Shown piece by piece: positions 1 to 9,282 of a DNA stretch of 64,000 bases. The notes under the pieces were generated by a model. That model made no database searches, was not told the origin of the DNA, and worked only from the letters and a program-made list of their open reading frames with translations. This stretch comes from an uncultured Collinsella sp. Lineage in GTDB: Bacteria > Actinomycetota > Coriobacteriia > Coriobacteriales > Coriobacteriaceae. The stretch spans positions 4,922 through 68,921 of the forward strand of contig UQHV01000014.1 of NCBI GenBank assembly GCA_900540895.1, in the 5' to 3' direction. Position numbers and translations under genes: made by a program. Every line of letters starts with the position of its first letter. Positions within the stretch are counted from its first letter, which is position 1.

Positions 1-577
1 AGAGCGAGCGCAGAATCGCCGCCTCGTCTCCGCCGGAAAGATCGGTGCGGCCGTGCCCACCCGGAAACAGGGTGTCGCCCACAAAGGCGATGTTCCCCTG
101 CTCGGTGGCAGCAAACAAGACGATCCCGCCCGGCGTATGCCCTGGTGTCTCGATCACCTGCAGGCAGATATCGCCCACCTCGAGAGCATCGCCCTGGGCG
201 AGCAGGCGCGTCGGCTCCCCAGGGTCGGGCGTCTCAATGCCCCACATAGCTCGCTGTTCCTCGATGTTCGCATGCGGCACCGCCACATCCTTAGCACACA
301 GCTCATACTGACAGCCCTCGCCAACGGTGGTTCGCACGCCGGCAACACCACCAACATGATCGGCATGGCCATGAGTGCATACGGCGCCAAGCATGCGTAC
401 GCCGGGATGCTTGGCTCGAATATGCTCTACCAAGCGCTCGCCTTCCCATGCGGGGTCGATAATCACACACTCATTGTCCGAAATAACAGCATAGCTATTG
501 GTCTGAATGGGACCGTTTACGAGCGTCTCGATCTCGACCGATCCCTTGGGAGTTACATCCAAGGACACACCACTCAT
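1..577 (-). CDS. MBL-fold metallo-hydrolase (3' end beyond window)
   Basis: Partial gene: the reading frame opens at an ATG at 577 and runs off the left edge after about 192 codons. The protein contains the zinc-binding signature THGHADH (HxHxDH) around residues 70-76, followed by ETPGHTPGG and FVGDTLFPGGHGRTD, which is the glyoxalase-II-like subgroup of the metallo-beta-lactamase fold. The family hydrolyses thioesters or related substrates; the true substrate cannot be read from sequence. A GAGAGGAG ribosome binding site lies just upstream of the ATG. It is the last visible gene of the recJ-relA series on this strand, a neighbourhood in which relA is often followed by such a hydrolase. Confidence 0.85.
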   Translation of the reverse strand, partial: MSGVSLDVTPKGSVEIETLVNGPIQTNSYAVISDNECVIIDPAWEGERLVEHIRAKHPGVRMLGAVCTHGHADHVGGVAGVRTTVGEGCQYELCAKDVAVPHANIEEQRAMWGIETPDPGEPTRLLAQGDALEVGDICLQVIETPGHTPGGIVLFAATEQGNIAFVGDTLFPGGHGRTDLSGGDEAAILRSL

Positions 578-598
578 GTCCCTCTCCTCTCTATAGAA

Positions 599-624
599 CT
601 CGAGGCATCAAACGATGCCTCGAG
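599..624. terminator. hairpin between relA and the MBL-fold gene
   Basis: Perfect 11-bp stem (599-609 with 614-624) and an AAAC loop. Neither side has a T run, so this may be a processing or attenuating hairpin rather than a full intrinsic terminator. Confidence 0.4.
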
Positions 625-661
625 TGTAGCGAATATCGATAATGTGGCACGTTCGTCGCGA

Positions 662-3022
662 CTAAACGCGGCGCTTAAGCTGGGCTCCACCCTCGCCGGG
701 CATCAGGCGGCGCGCGTCGTAGACCGAGTCAACGCTGCTGATGGAGGCTAGCAGCGGATCCAGCCCACTCGCGTCCGAGATCTCGACCATAAAGCGTAGG
801 GTTGCAATACCCTCGCGGTTGGTCGACGTGGCGGCAGAAAGGATATTGCCGCCCGCATCGCCAATGGCAATGGTGACATCCTTGAGCAGGCCCATGCGGT
901 CCAGGCACTCGACCACGATCTCGACCTGGAAGAGGGTGTCGGCAGCGCCGTCCCACTCCACTTCGATCATGCGCTCGGGATGCTCCATAAGACCCTTGAC
1001 GTTGGGGCAGTTGGCGCGATGCACCGAAACGCCACGACCGCGCGTGATGAAGCCGACGATATCGTCGCCCGTCACCGGATTACAGCAATGCGCCAGACGG
1101 ACCAGCAGTCCGCTGTTGCTCTCGCCCTTGACGATAATGCCGTTGCTGGCGCTCTTGCCACGCTTTTGCGGCTTGCGGTTGGAGCCGCGGGCCGGCTGTT
1201 TCACGACCTCGGCGATAGCCTCGGCCTTGGTGACCTGTTCCTCGGGCTTGGGGTCCAAGATTTGCTCGACCTTGTTACCCACAGCGCGCGGGGCAACCTT
1301 GCCGGCGCCGACGGCGGCAAACAGGTCCTCAAGCTGCTTGTAGTTAAACTGCTCCGCCACGGCGTTGAGCGCACGCGTGGATCGCGGCGTAGAGATGCCA
1401 TACCCGCGCTTGCGCAGGTCCTTGGCCAGTATATCGCGGCCGGCAGCAGCGTCATCGTCTTTGGTCGCGGCGGCGAAATAACGGCGAATCTTTGACTTGG
1501 CCGAAGGAGTCTTAACGATCTTGAGCCAATCACGCGACGGCTTGGAACTCTTGTTGGTCAGGATTTCAACGCGGTCGCCCGTCTTGATTTCGTGCGTGAG
1601 CGGGGCCACCGCACCGTTGATCTTAGCGCCGACGCAGTGGTTGCCCACCTCGGTGTGAACGGCGTAGGCAAAGTCGAGCGGCGTGGAGCCGGCACGAAGC
1701 GCCATGACCTCGCCCTTGGGTGTAAAGACAAAGATCTCCTGATCGAACAGATCAACCTTCAGCGAGTGCAGGTATTCCTTGGCGTCCGTAATCTCATCAG
1801 ACGCTGCCCAATCGAGCGAATGTTTGAGCCAGTTAATCTGGTCGTCCAGACGCTGGGCATCATTGGTCTTAGACGCAGACGATCCGCCCGACTTCTTATA
1901 GAGCCAGTGGGCGGCAATGCCGTACTCGGCCTGCTCATGCATCTCATAGGTTCGAATCTGAATCTCGAGCGGGCGGGCCGTGGGGCCGATAACCGTCGTG
2001 TGGAGCGACTGGTAGTTATTAACCTTGGGCATGGCGATATAGTCTTTAAAGCGACCGGGCATGGGGTGCCACAGTGTATGCACCGCGCCGAGCGTGGAGT
2101 AGCAATCGCGCACCGAATGCGTGATGACGCGCAGTGCCACCAGGTCGTAGATCTCGGAGAACTCCTTGCCCTTGCGCTTCATCTTTTGGTAGATGGACCA
2201 ATAGTGCTTGGAGCGGCCATTGATCTGGAAGCCCTCCAGGCCGATGCGGTTGAGCTCGTCGGTGAGCGTCTTGATGGTCTCGGCCAGATAGCGCTCACGG
2301 ACCTCACGAGACTCCGCCACCATGCGCGCGATGCGCTGGTAGGCGTCGGGCTCAAGGTAGAAGAAGGACAGGTCCTCGAGCTCCCACTTAATAGAGCTCA
2401 TGCCCAGACGGTCGGCCAGGGGCGCATACACGTCCATGGTCTCGCGAGCCTTAAACAGGCGACGGTCCTCACGCAGGGCTGCAAGGGTGCGCATGTTGTG
2501 CAGACGGTCGGCAAGTTTGACGATAATGACGCGGATGTCCTTGGACATGGCGAGGAACATCTTGCGCAGCGTAAGCGCCTGCTTCTCGTCCATGCTATCG
2601 ACTTCGATGTTGGTGAGCTTGGTCACGCCATCGACGAGCTCGGCAACCGTATCGCCAAACAGGCCGGACACATCGGCGAGCGAGGTCTCGGTATCCTCGA
2701 CGGTATCGTGCAGCAGCGCGGCGCACACCACATCGCAGTCCATCTTGAGATCGGCCAAAATGATGGCCACCTCGACGGGATGGTTGATGTACATCTCACC
2801 CGAACGGCGCTTTTGATTGCAGTGCTTCTCGGCAGCAAAGCAATAGGCCTGCTCCACCTTGGAGAAGTCGTCCTCATTCATATATTTGAGGCACAGGCGC
2901 TCCAGCTTGTCGTAGCTGTCCGCCATAATCTCGGGCGGCAGCTCATCGGCATGCTTATAGTGCTCCATCTCCGAGAACGGTTGGAGGGTGGAATCATGGG
3001 CGGTACGGGCTGCGGCATCCAT
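662..3022 (-). CDS. relA: Bifunctional (p)ppGpp synthetase/hydrolase RelA/SpoT
   Basis: 786-residue RSH enzyme that makes and degrades the stringent-response alarmone (p)ppGpp. The N-terminal HD hydrolase domain is intact (HPVEVA at 81-86, LLHDTVED at 103-110, so H105/D106 are present). The synthetase domain contains GRSKHYWSIYQKM and FKDYIAMPK with NNYQSLHT. It is followed by a TGS domain (IFVFTPKGEVMALRAGSTPLDFA), a helical region and a C-terminal ACT domain. The full length and both intact catalytic centres indicate the bifunctional Gram-positive-type Rel rather than a synthetase-only form. It starts 15 bp after the recJ stop codon, so the two are probably co-transcribed. The apt gene that sits between recJ and relA in many Gram-positive bacteria is absent. 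Confidence 0.95.
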   Translation of the reverse strand: MDAAARTAHDSTLQPFSEMEHYKHADELPPEIMADSYDKLERLCLKYMNEDDFSKVEQAYCFAAEKHCNQKRRSGEMYINHPVEVAIILADLKMDCDVVCAALLHDTVEDTETSLADVSGLFGDTVAELVDGVTKLTNIEVDSMDEKQALTLRKMFLAMSKDIRVIIVKLADRLHNMRTLAALREDRRLFKARETMDVYAPLADRLGMSSIKWELEDLSFFYLEPDAYQRIARMVAESREVRERYLAETIKTLTDELNRIGLEGFQINGRSKHYWSIYQKMKRKGKEFSEIYDLVALRVITHSVRDCYSTLGAVHTLWHPMPGRFKDYIAMPKVNNYQSLHTTVIGPTARPLEIQIRTYEMHEQAEYGIAAHWLYKKSGGSSASKTNDAQRLDDQINWLKHSLDWAASDEITDAKEYLHSLKVDLFDQEIFVFTPKGEVMALRAGSTPLDFAYAVHTEVGNHCVGAKINGAVAPLTHEIKTGDRVEILTNKSSKPSRDWLKIVKTPSAKSKIRRYFAAATKDDDAAAGRDILAKDLRKRGYGISTPRSTRALNAVAEQFNYKQLEDLFAAVGAGKVAPRAVGNKVEQILDPKPEEQVTKAEAIAEVVKQPARGSNRKPQKRGKSASNGIIVKGESNSGLLVRLAHCCNPVTGDDIVGFITRGRGVSVHRANCPNVKGLMEHPERMIEVEWDGAADTLFQVEIVVECLDRMGLLKDVTIAIGDAGGNILSAATSTNREGIATLRFMVEISDASGLDPLLASISSVDSVYDARRLMPGEGGAQLKRRV

Positions 3023-3037
3023 CGAGGTCCCCTTCCC

Positions 3038-6000
3038 CTAGGCCCGCGGTACGATCGGGCGGTTAACTTTGGCTAGCATATCAGAAGCGCACGAATCAAG
3101 CGCCCAACTCCGGAAAGCCGAGAACTCCATGCGCGAGCGCAAGCCCTCCAAATAGCGGATTGACCTGCTCAATTGCACACGGCCGGGGTTTTCGGCCATC
3201 GCAATGCGACGGGTGTCATCAAACCCCGAAACGCGACAGAAGCCAAGCTCTTCGAAGATTCCCAGACCGCTTGCCACCGAGCGCTCGTCAACCGGCGTGC
3301 GGGCATCGATGGCAAGGCACATCTGCGCGATGTCGATATCGCTCGCACTAAATGAGTCGGCTCCGGTCTTGCCGCGGTTGGAGCGCCACATAGTCTGCAG
3401 CGCGCGATAGAGCGTGACGAGCTCGTCGCGCTCGGGCGCGTAGCAGTCGAGCAGGCGCTCGTTAATGCGAGCGTCACGCGACGAATAGAGCAGGTGAATC
3501 ACGGCAGGTTGCCCGTCGCGACCGGCGCGTCCGCTCATCTGGTTGAACTCAATGCTGCCAAACGGCATGTGATAGAGCACGACATGGCGGATATCGGGCA
3601 GGTTCACGCCCTCACCAAAGGCAGAGGTCGAAACGATGCAACTGAGGCTTCCGTCACGAAACGCTTCCTCCACGCGGCGACGATCGGAGCGCGCAAGCCC
3701 CGCGTTATAGAATGCGATGCGGGTCGCGCAATCGGGTACCCGCTTGCGCAGCGTCTTAGCAAGCGCCACGGACTGGTCGCGCGAGTTGACGTAGATGACG
3801 GTCTTCTCCCCCGTAGCCACGATTGACACCAGGCGGTTCTCGCGGCTCGCAAGGTCCCGGTCATCCTCGAGCCGCAAGTTCTCGCGCACCGTCTCGTCGA
3901 CCACTGTACGGGTAATCGGTAGCACGCGGGCGAGCTCGGCCACAACCGGAGCCGTTGCGGTGGCAGTCGCGGCCAGAACGACCGGGTCACCCAGGGCCTT
4001 GAGGATATCGGGCATGTCGAGATAGGCACTGCGGTCGCCGCCCTTGGCAAGACCGGCATGATGCGCCTCATCGATAACGACAAACCCGATACGCCCCGAG
4101 CGCGCAAAGCGATCACGGTGAATAGACAGGAACTCAGGCGTCGTGAGCACGATGCCGGTGCGGCCCGAAGCCAAGCCGGCAAACACGTCATCGCGCGCCG
4201 CCTCCACGGTCTCGCCGGTCAACACGCCCACGCCAATGCCGAGCGCAGCCATCGTCGACGAGAGGTGATAGGCCTGGTCAGCAACGAGCGCACGCAGCGG
4301 ATAGACAAAGATGCTCGCACGCCCACGAAGGACCGCCTCGCGCGCGGCGTGCACATGGAAGATGAGCGACTTGCCACGCCCCGTCCCCATAACAGCCAAA
4401 ACGCTCTGGTGGTCGGCGAGGGCGTCGAGTGCCTCGACCTGCGCGCGATGTGGCTGGTTCGAGCCGATAAAGCTATGGATAAGCGAGCGCGTGAGCTCGG
4501 TATAAGAAAGCTGGGCGAGCGTCTCGCGTTTACGCGACTCCAGACGCAGGCCAGAATCCGCCGGCTGCACGCCGCGGCGAAGCTCACATGCCGGATCGTC
4601 GATATTGGGCGCCGCGGTATCGCGCACCAAGACATCTTTGATCATGAGCTTGGGCTTCACACGTCCCTGCCAATGCTCGGCCACTGCCTCGAACACCAGG
4701 TCGACGGCGCTATCGCAATTGATGAGCTTATCGATCTGCGGCACGCGGAACATAATGGCCGGCACACTCGCAGCGCCATCGGTCGCCACGAAGCGCATGT
4801 GCTCGCCGGTTTTGCCCACCACGGCGCGATCGCACATTGTCACGCCCTCGGCCGCCAACAGCGGCACCTTGTTGCCCTGGCCAAACGGCTCAAGACGGGA
4901 GATTTGCTCGATGGTCTCGATATTTAGCTCGGAGAGGTCAACGGTGGCGGCAACCTCGTCGGTGTCCTCAAAGTCCTCGGCGGGAAGCTCGGACAGCACG
5001 GCGGAAAGGCGACGGCGGAACTCGTCGAGCTTGGACGCCTCGATGGTCACGCCCACCGCACCCGCATGCCCGCCGCGACGAATCAGCAGATCCGAGCAGC
5101 GCTCGACAGCGTCGAACAGGTTGACCTTGCCCACCGAGCGACCCGAACCGCGAGCGATACCGTCTTCGATCGAGAACAGCAGCGCCGGCACGTGATAACG
5201 GTTGGTCAGGCGGCTCGCTACGATACCCTTGACGCCCTCGTGCCAGCCCTCGCCACCCACGACGATTGCGCGACCGCCATCATAGGTCTCCTCGACCTTT
5301 GCCATGGCATCGCGCGTGAGCTCCGCCTCGATCTCGCGACGCTGACGGTTAATCTCCTCGAGCTCGGCCGCCAGCGCGCTTGCCTCGATGGGATCGCGGG
5401 CAAGCAGCAGGTCGAGCGCCAGCTTGGGATCGGCCATGCGGCCGGCGGCGTTCAAGCGGGGAATGAGCGAAAACGACAGGCCATCGGCCGTAATACTAGA
5501 GAGGTCGGCCTTGGCGAGCGCGGCCAGCGCGATATAGCCGGGGCGGGCGGTCACGCGCATCTGCTGGATGCCCTCGGCGACCAGCGCGCGGTTCTCGGGC
5601 GTCAGCGGCATCATGTCGGACACGGTACCCAGCGCCGCGACCTCGATCAGCGAACGCCAATACGACGGCTTGCCCAGACGCTCGCCCAGGACCTGCACCA
5701 GCTTGAGCGCCACACCGGCACCGGCAAGCTCGCGCGAGGGACCCTCGTCCTCGAGCTTTGGGTCGGTCAGGGGCACGCCCTGCGGCACCTGGTCGGACGG
5801 CTCGTGATGGTCCGTGACCACCAATTCGATCCCCAGGCTCTCCAGATAGGAAACCTCTTCCTTGGCGGCAATGCCGTTATCGACGGTCACGATCAGCTGG
5901 GGGCGAGCGAGCTCGTTAACGCGGTCGAGTGCCGCGCGCGAAAGACCGTAGCCCTCATCAAAGCGATGCGGAATAAACGGCGTGACATCGGCGCCAAACG

Positions 6001-6325
6001 TGCGCAGCGCCTCGGTCAACAGGCAGGTCGACGTAATGCCGTCAACGTCAAAATCGCCAAAGACTGCAATGTGCTCGTGGTTGCGAATAGCGCGCTCAAC
6101 GCGGTCGGCAACGACCGACATGCCCGGGATAATGAGTGGGTCGGCCCAGTCGCGATCGAGCGAAGGCGTCAAAAACAATTGGCCCTCTTTGATGGAGCCA
6201 ATGCCGTGCGCGACCATAATGCGCGCCACCAGCCCAGGAATGCCCAGACCAGCCGAAAGTTCCTTTTCGAGCTCGGGATTTTGCTGAGCGACCGCCCAGC
6301 GATGCGTCGTCTTAAGCGATGACAT
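3038..6325 (-). CDS. recJ: RecJ ssDNA exonuclease fused to a RecQ-like DEAH helicase
   Basis: A 1095-residue two-part protein, about twice the length of an ordinary RecJ. Residues 1-570 are RecJ: DFDVDG at 91-96, VDNG at 148-151, the DHH motif TDHH at 171-174, a DHHA1 domain with GGHAGAVG at 418-425 and an OB-like region near 480-565. Residues about 605-1000 are a superfamily 2 helicase: Walker A GTGRGKS at 647-653, DEAH at 752-755, AATATAT near 785 and motif VI QMSGRAGRDGQ at 929-939. The recognisable cysteine cluster of the RecQ zinc domain is not seen. RecJ and a RecQ helicase normally act as separate partners in 5' end resection; here they are one chain. I start at ATG 6325, preceded by GGGGGTGGG, rather than the GTG at 6370. 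First gene of the recJ-relA series. Confidence 0.9.
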   Translation of the reverse strand: MSSLKTTHRWAVAQQNPELEKELSAGLGIPGLVARIMVAHGIGSIKEGQLFLTPSLDRDWADPLIIPGMSVVADRVERAIRNHEHIAVFGDFDVDGITSTCLLTEALRTFGADVTPFIPHRFDEGYGLSRAALDRVNELARPQLIVTVDNGIAAKEEVSYLESLGIELVVTDHHEPSDQVPQGVPLTDPKLEDEGPSRELAGAGVALKLVQVLGERLGKPSYWRSLIEVAALGTVSDMMPLTPENRALVAEGIQQMRVTARPGYIALAALAKADLSSITADGLSFSLIPRLNAAGRMADPKLALDLLLARDPIEASALAAELEEINRQRREIEAELTRDAMAKVEETYDGGRAIVVGGEGWHEGVKGIVASRLTNRYHVPALLFSIEDGIARGSGRSVGKVNLFDAVERCSDLLIRRGGHAGAVGVTIEASKLDEFRRRLSAVLSELPAEDFEDTDEVAATVDLSELNIETIEQISRLEPFGQGNKVPLLAAEGVTMCDRAVVGKTGEHMRFVATDGAASVPAIMFRVPQIDKLINCDSAVDLVFEAVAEHWQGRVKPKLMIKDVLVRDTAAPNIDDPACELRRGVQPADSGLRLESRKRETLAQLSYTELTRSLIHSFIGSNQPHRAQVEALDALADHQSVLAVMGTGRGKSLIFHVHAAREAVLRGRASIFVYPLRALVADQAYHLSSTMAALGIGVGVLTGETVEAARDDVFAGLASGRTGIVLTTPEFLSIHRDRFARSGRIGFVVIDEAHHAGLAKGGDRSAYLDMPDILKALGDPVVLAATATATAPVVAELARVLPITRTVVDETVRENLRLEDDRDLASRENRLVSIVATGEKTVIYVNSRDQSVALAKTLRKRVPDCATRIAFYNAGLARSDRRRVEEAFRDGSLSCIVSTSAFGEGVNLPDIRHVVLYHMPFGSIEFNQMSGRAGRDGQPAVIHLLYSSRDARINERLLDCYAPERDELVTLYRALQTMWRSNRGKTGADSFSASDIDIAQMCLAIDARTPVDERSVASGLGIFEELGFCRVSGFDDTRRIAMAENPGRVQLSRSIRYLEGLRSRMEFSAFRSWALDSCASDMLAKVNRPIVPRA

Positions 6326-6433
6326 AGGCACCCACCCCCGATAGGGGCAGGTCGCCGCGATACCTCTCACGGTTCATAGCGATGAGTCCTCTGTGTATGC
6401 CCGCTTCGGCAGGCAGATCTGTTGAACGGATTT

Positions 6434-6439
6434 ATTATA
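6434..6439 (-). promoter_or_regulatory. -10 element for the recJ-relA operon
   Basis: A consensus TATAAT reads on the minus strand about 110 bases before the recJ start. The matching -35 region is weak. The rest of 6326-6599, between the divergent recJ and transporter genes, shows no gene. Confidence 0.45.
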
Positions 6440-6599
6440 CCGTGCAGCGCGGACGCAAAACGCCGCGGTGCGCCGCGGTTTCGGCAAACGATGGCGGTAA
6501 TGCCCTCGAAACAATCGAGCGTTTCAGCCGCACGGACACATACGAGCGTCTAGCATATCCATACAAACAAGTTCGCGGATAAAGGGAGTCGCGGGGCAT

Positions 6600-7598
6600 A
6601 TGAAGCAATGGGCTGGACTGGGGAAGTTCCTCGCGGGGCACATGCAGATCATCGTTCCGATTTGTGTGGCGCTCGGCGTGCTCTTTCCTCAACAGATCGG
6701 CGTTCTCAAGCCCATTGTTCCCGCCCTCTTCGCCTTTATGACGTTTCAGGGTGCGCTCAGCAACACCTTTCACCAGGTAGCCGAGGTGTTCCACCGTCCG
6801 CTGCACCTGATTCTGGCGTTGTTGGTCTCGGCGGCGCTTATTCCCATCGCGGCCTATGCCATGGGATCGTTGTTCTTTGGTTCCAACCCCAACCTTGTCT
6901 GCGGCATCGTGCTCGAATACAGTGTGCCCGTGGCAGTCACCGCTTTTATGTGGATCAGCATGTTCGGCGGCAACGGCCCGCTCGCGCTCACCATCATCCT
7001 GACGTCCTCGGTCATCTCCCCTGTGACGATTCCGCTTACGCTCAAGCTCCTGCTGGGCGCCACCGTCTCGATCGACGTGCCGAGCATGATGCAGAACATG
7101 GCCTTTATGATCGCCATCCCCGCTGTGCTCGGCATCGTGATCAACGAGCTCACGCGCGGCTGGGGGCACGAGAAACTCTCCCCCGCGCTCTCGCCCGCCT
7201 GCAAGTTCATGATGATGGGCGTTATCGCCTCCAACTCCACCGCCATGAGCGAGTACGTGCTGCACATGAACGCGGTGCGCTTGGAAGTCGCCCTCTTTAT
7301 TTTGGTCTTCGCCATCAGCGGCTTTGTCGTCGGCATTCTGGTCGCCCGCGCGCTGCATCTGCCATATAGCGAAACGACCACCATGTGCTTTACCTGCGGC
7401 ATGCGCAATATCTCTTCGGGCGCCGTCATCGCCACGCAATACTTTCCGGGCGAAGTTGTGTTTCCCGTCATGTGTGGAACGTTGTTTCAGCAGGTGCTCG
7501 CCTCGCTTATCGGACACTTCTTTGAGCGTCTGACCGGCGAGGAGCGCGCCGCCCAGCGCAAGCGGGTCGAGGCCGGCCGCGATGCAATGGCGCGCTAA
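6600..7598 (+). CDS. Bile acid:sodium symporter (SBF/BASS) family transporter
   Basis: 332-residue integral membrane protein with about nine to ten hydrophobic segments and no signal peptide. The pattern FMTFQGALSNTF near residue 45, the paired asparagine/proline-rich segments (LEYSVPVAVTAF, TSSVISPVTIPL) and GMRNISSGAVIA near residue 265 match the SBF superfamily. Family members move organic anions (bile acids, pantoate, keto acids), often with sodium; substrate is not predictable here. A ribosome binding site AAAGGGAG lies 9-16 bases before the ATG. It stands alone, divergent from recJ and convergent with the DUF4931 gene. Confidence 0.8.
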   Translation: MKQWAGLGKFLAGHMQIIVPICVALGVLFPQQIGVLKPIVPALFAFMTFQGALSNTFHQVAEVFHRPLHLILALLVSAALIPIAAYAMGSLFFGSNPNLVCGIVLEYSVPVAVTAFMWISMFGGNGPLALTIILTSSVISPVTIPLTLKLLLGATVSIDVPSMMQNMAFMIAIPAVLGIVINELTRGWGHEKLSPALSPACKFMMMGVIASNSTAMSEYVLHMNAVRLEVALFILVFAISGFVVGILVARALHLPYSETTTMCFTCGMRNISSGAVIATQYFPGEVVFPVMCGTLFQQVLASLIGHFFERLTGEERAAQRKRVEAGRDAMAR

Positions 7599-7625
7599 AC
7601 CGTCCGCAGTGTGCGGGCGCTCACT

Positions 7626-8426
7626 TTACGATGTGAGCGCCTCCAGATGTGCGCGGAATCGCTCCGCATCGACATCGAGCGTGGTCTCAGCATTGACCTG
7701 AGCCAGCCGATACCCGACAAAGTAGGGTGAAACCACCCAGCGCGGAAGCGCCTTGGCAATGGTCCGGCCGTCCATGTGGTAGAAGAACAAGTTGTACGAC
7801 TCTGCGCGACCACCATGGTGCTCGTTCAGGATATAGCGCAGAGCTACCTGAATCGCATCGGCGAAGAGGTCCGTCTCGGCTTGGTCTCGCGCGCCATCGC
7901 TGGCGGCGATTCCCTGCGGGGCTGAAACATTGACCTCAAAGAACCCCATAATCGGTTCGGTTGAGATGTTGACCGCAACCCTTCCCCTCTGCCAAACATC
8001 GATGCCTTCAAAGTTGGCTGAGGTCAGCGCCGCATAGCCGTCCTCCTGTTCCAAGCCCACAATCTGCATGTGTGGATGGACGAGGCTGCCGCCCGAAAGC
8101 GGGCCTTTGTTCTTGTACATGAGCACACTGCAGTACTGTTGGGAATCGATCATCTGCTGCCAACAGCCCAGGGCAAACCGCATCACATGATGCAGCTCAT
8201 CCGGTTCATAGGTCACCAGGTCGGCATCGTGATCGGCCGACTCGATCAGCACGGTTTGATGGGTGGCGCGCAGGGTTTTGAACTTATTCTCGAGCCAGAT
8301 GCAGTCACCGTCGCGCTGGATGATGTTGGTGAGCCCCTCCGTGTTGCAAAAGGGGCACGCGGTACCGGGGCGACGGTTGTCGTCGGGCTTGCCGCTCGCC
8401 TGCTGAACATCGAATACAAGCGCCAC
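7626..8426 (-). CDS. DUF4931 / GalT-like HIT-superfamily protein
   Basis: 266 residues starting at a GTG. It has a zinc-type CPFC near residue 24 and the HIT-like triad motif VHPHMQIVG near residue 117, as in galactose-1-phosphate uridylyltransferases and DUF4931 proteins, which transfer or hydrolyse nucleoside monophosphates. Whether it uses a sugar phosphate is unknown; no galactose genes are nearby. Its start lies 3 bp after the cutC stop codon, with the ribosome binding site GGAGGTG inside the cutC 3' end, so the two genes are translationally coupled. Confidence 0.75.
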   Translation of the reverse strand: MALVFDVQQASGKPDDNRRPGTACPFCNTEGLTNIIQRDGDCIWLENKFKTLRATHQTVLIESADHDADLVTYEPDELHHVMRFALGCWQQMIDSQQYCSVLMYKNKGPLSGGSLVHPHMQIVGLEQEDGYAALTSANFEGIDVWQRGRVAVNISTEPIMGFFEVNVSAPQGIAASDGARDQAETDLFADAIQVALRYILNEHHGGRAESYNLFFYHMDGRTIAKALPRWVVSPYFVGYRLAQVNAETTLDVDAERFRAHLEALTS

Positions 8427-8429
8427 GGG

Positions 8430-9107
8430 CTACACCTCCAGCGGTACGATCCTTGTGCCATGGAGCTCGGAGACGCCCAGTGCCGCCGCCACGGTATCGC
8501 GGTTGGCCGTGGAAATGCCGCCGCCGGGAAGGATGGTCAAGCTGTCGCCCGCATACTCGATCAAGCGGGCCAGGTTTTCGAAGTTGTCCTCGATCGGCGT
8601 ACCGGCAGCGCCACCATGCGTCAGGATGCGTGTGATGCCGCAGTCGGCGAGTATGTCAATCGCGTCGAGCTGAGCCTCGGGCGAGAGCTGATCAAACGCC
8701 ATGTGGAAGGTGATGTCGATGGGCTCACGCTTGCATTCCTCGGTCGCGCAGCCCGCGGCCATCACGAGAGCGCCCAACGTAAGCTCGTCGAGTGCCCATC
8801 CGCCAGCGCAGGGCTTGCAGCAGCCAAAGACCAAGCCGTCAACGCCGGCGCTCACGGCAAGGCCCAGGTCCATCTCCATCATACGCAACTCGTCCTGGTT
8901 GTAGTGAAAGTCGCCGCCACGCGGGCGAATCATGCACATCACCCGCGCATCGTGCTCGTGTGCATAGTTGGTCGTAGCGCTGATAACGCCGGCCGAAGGC
9001 GTGGTGCCACCAACGGCAAGGTTGTCGCACAGCTCGATACGCCTTGCACCGGCATCGATAGCCGCCGGCACCCGCTCAAAGTTCTCGGCACAAAACTCGT
9101 ACAGCAT
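8430..9107 (-). CDS. cutC: CutC family protein
   Basis: 225-residue TIM-barrel protein of the CutC family, historically linked to copper homeostasis although the biochemical role is unsettled. Signatures seen: ARRIELCDNLAVGGTTPS near 20-37, MIRPRGGDFHY near 57-67, FGCCKPCAGG and LTHGGAAGTPIEDN. I chose ATG 9107, which follows a GGGGGT ribosome binding site; the longer frame upstream has no similarity to the family and crosses an inverted repeat. Forms a two-gene unit with the DUF4931 gene. Confidence 0.85.
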   Translation of the reverse strand: MLYEFCAENFERVPAAIDAGARRIELCDNLAVGGTTPSAGVISATTNYAHEHDARVMCMIRPRGGDFHYNQDELRMMEMDLGLAVSAGVDGLVFGCCKPCAGGWALDELTLGALVMAAGCATEECKREPIDITFHMAFDQLSPEAQLDAIDILADCGITRILTHGGAAGTPIEDNFENLARLIEYAGDSLTILPGGGISTANRDTVAAALGVSELHGTRIVPLEV

Positions 9108-9165
9108 AGATAGACCCCCAAAGACAGCAGATGTTTTCCGACGGGCATTGTCACACATCCCCATG

Positions 9166-9234
9166 AAGTTGCGGTGGAATAGGGACTCTTTTGGCCTCTG
9201 GAGCCCGTATTCAGTCCCTATTTCACCGCAACTT
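9166..9234. repeat. 22-bp inverted repeat element
   Basis: Arms at 9166-9187 and 9213-9234 begin AAGTTGCGGTG and end AATAGGGACT. They match over all 22 bases but one, which would be a G-U pair in RNA. The loop is 25 bases. It lies in the livF/cutC intergenic space, right beside a separate terminator hairpin. Confidence 0.8.
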
Positions 9235-9272
9235 AAAAAGGGGCGCTGACTGAGATAGTCAGCGCCCCTTTT
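9235..9272. terminator. Bidirectional intrinsic terminator after livF
   Basis: 12-bp perfect GC-rich stem (9240-9251 with 9257-9268), 5-base loop, AAAAA on one side and TTTT on the other, so it works on both strands. It ends the livKHMGF transcript. Confidence 0.85.
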
Positions 9273-9282
9273 GTTAGGTGGG

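Noticed and set aside
1950..1970. GGTTCGAATC resembling a tRNA T-arm
   Set aside because: Lies inside relA and no acceptor or anticodon stem can be formed around it.
6326..6370. Upstream GTG start for recJ
   Set aside because: Adds 15 residues without similarity; ATG 6325 has the better ribosome binding site.
6382..6582. 66-codon plus-strand frame upstream of the SBF transporter
   Set aside because: Overlaps the recJ promoter, has no ribosome binding site and no similarity.
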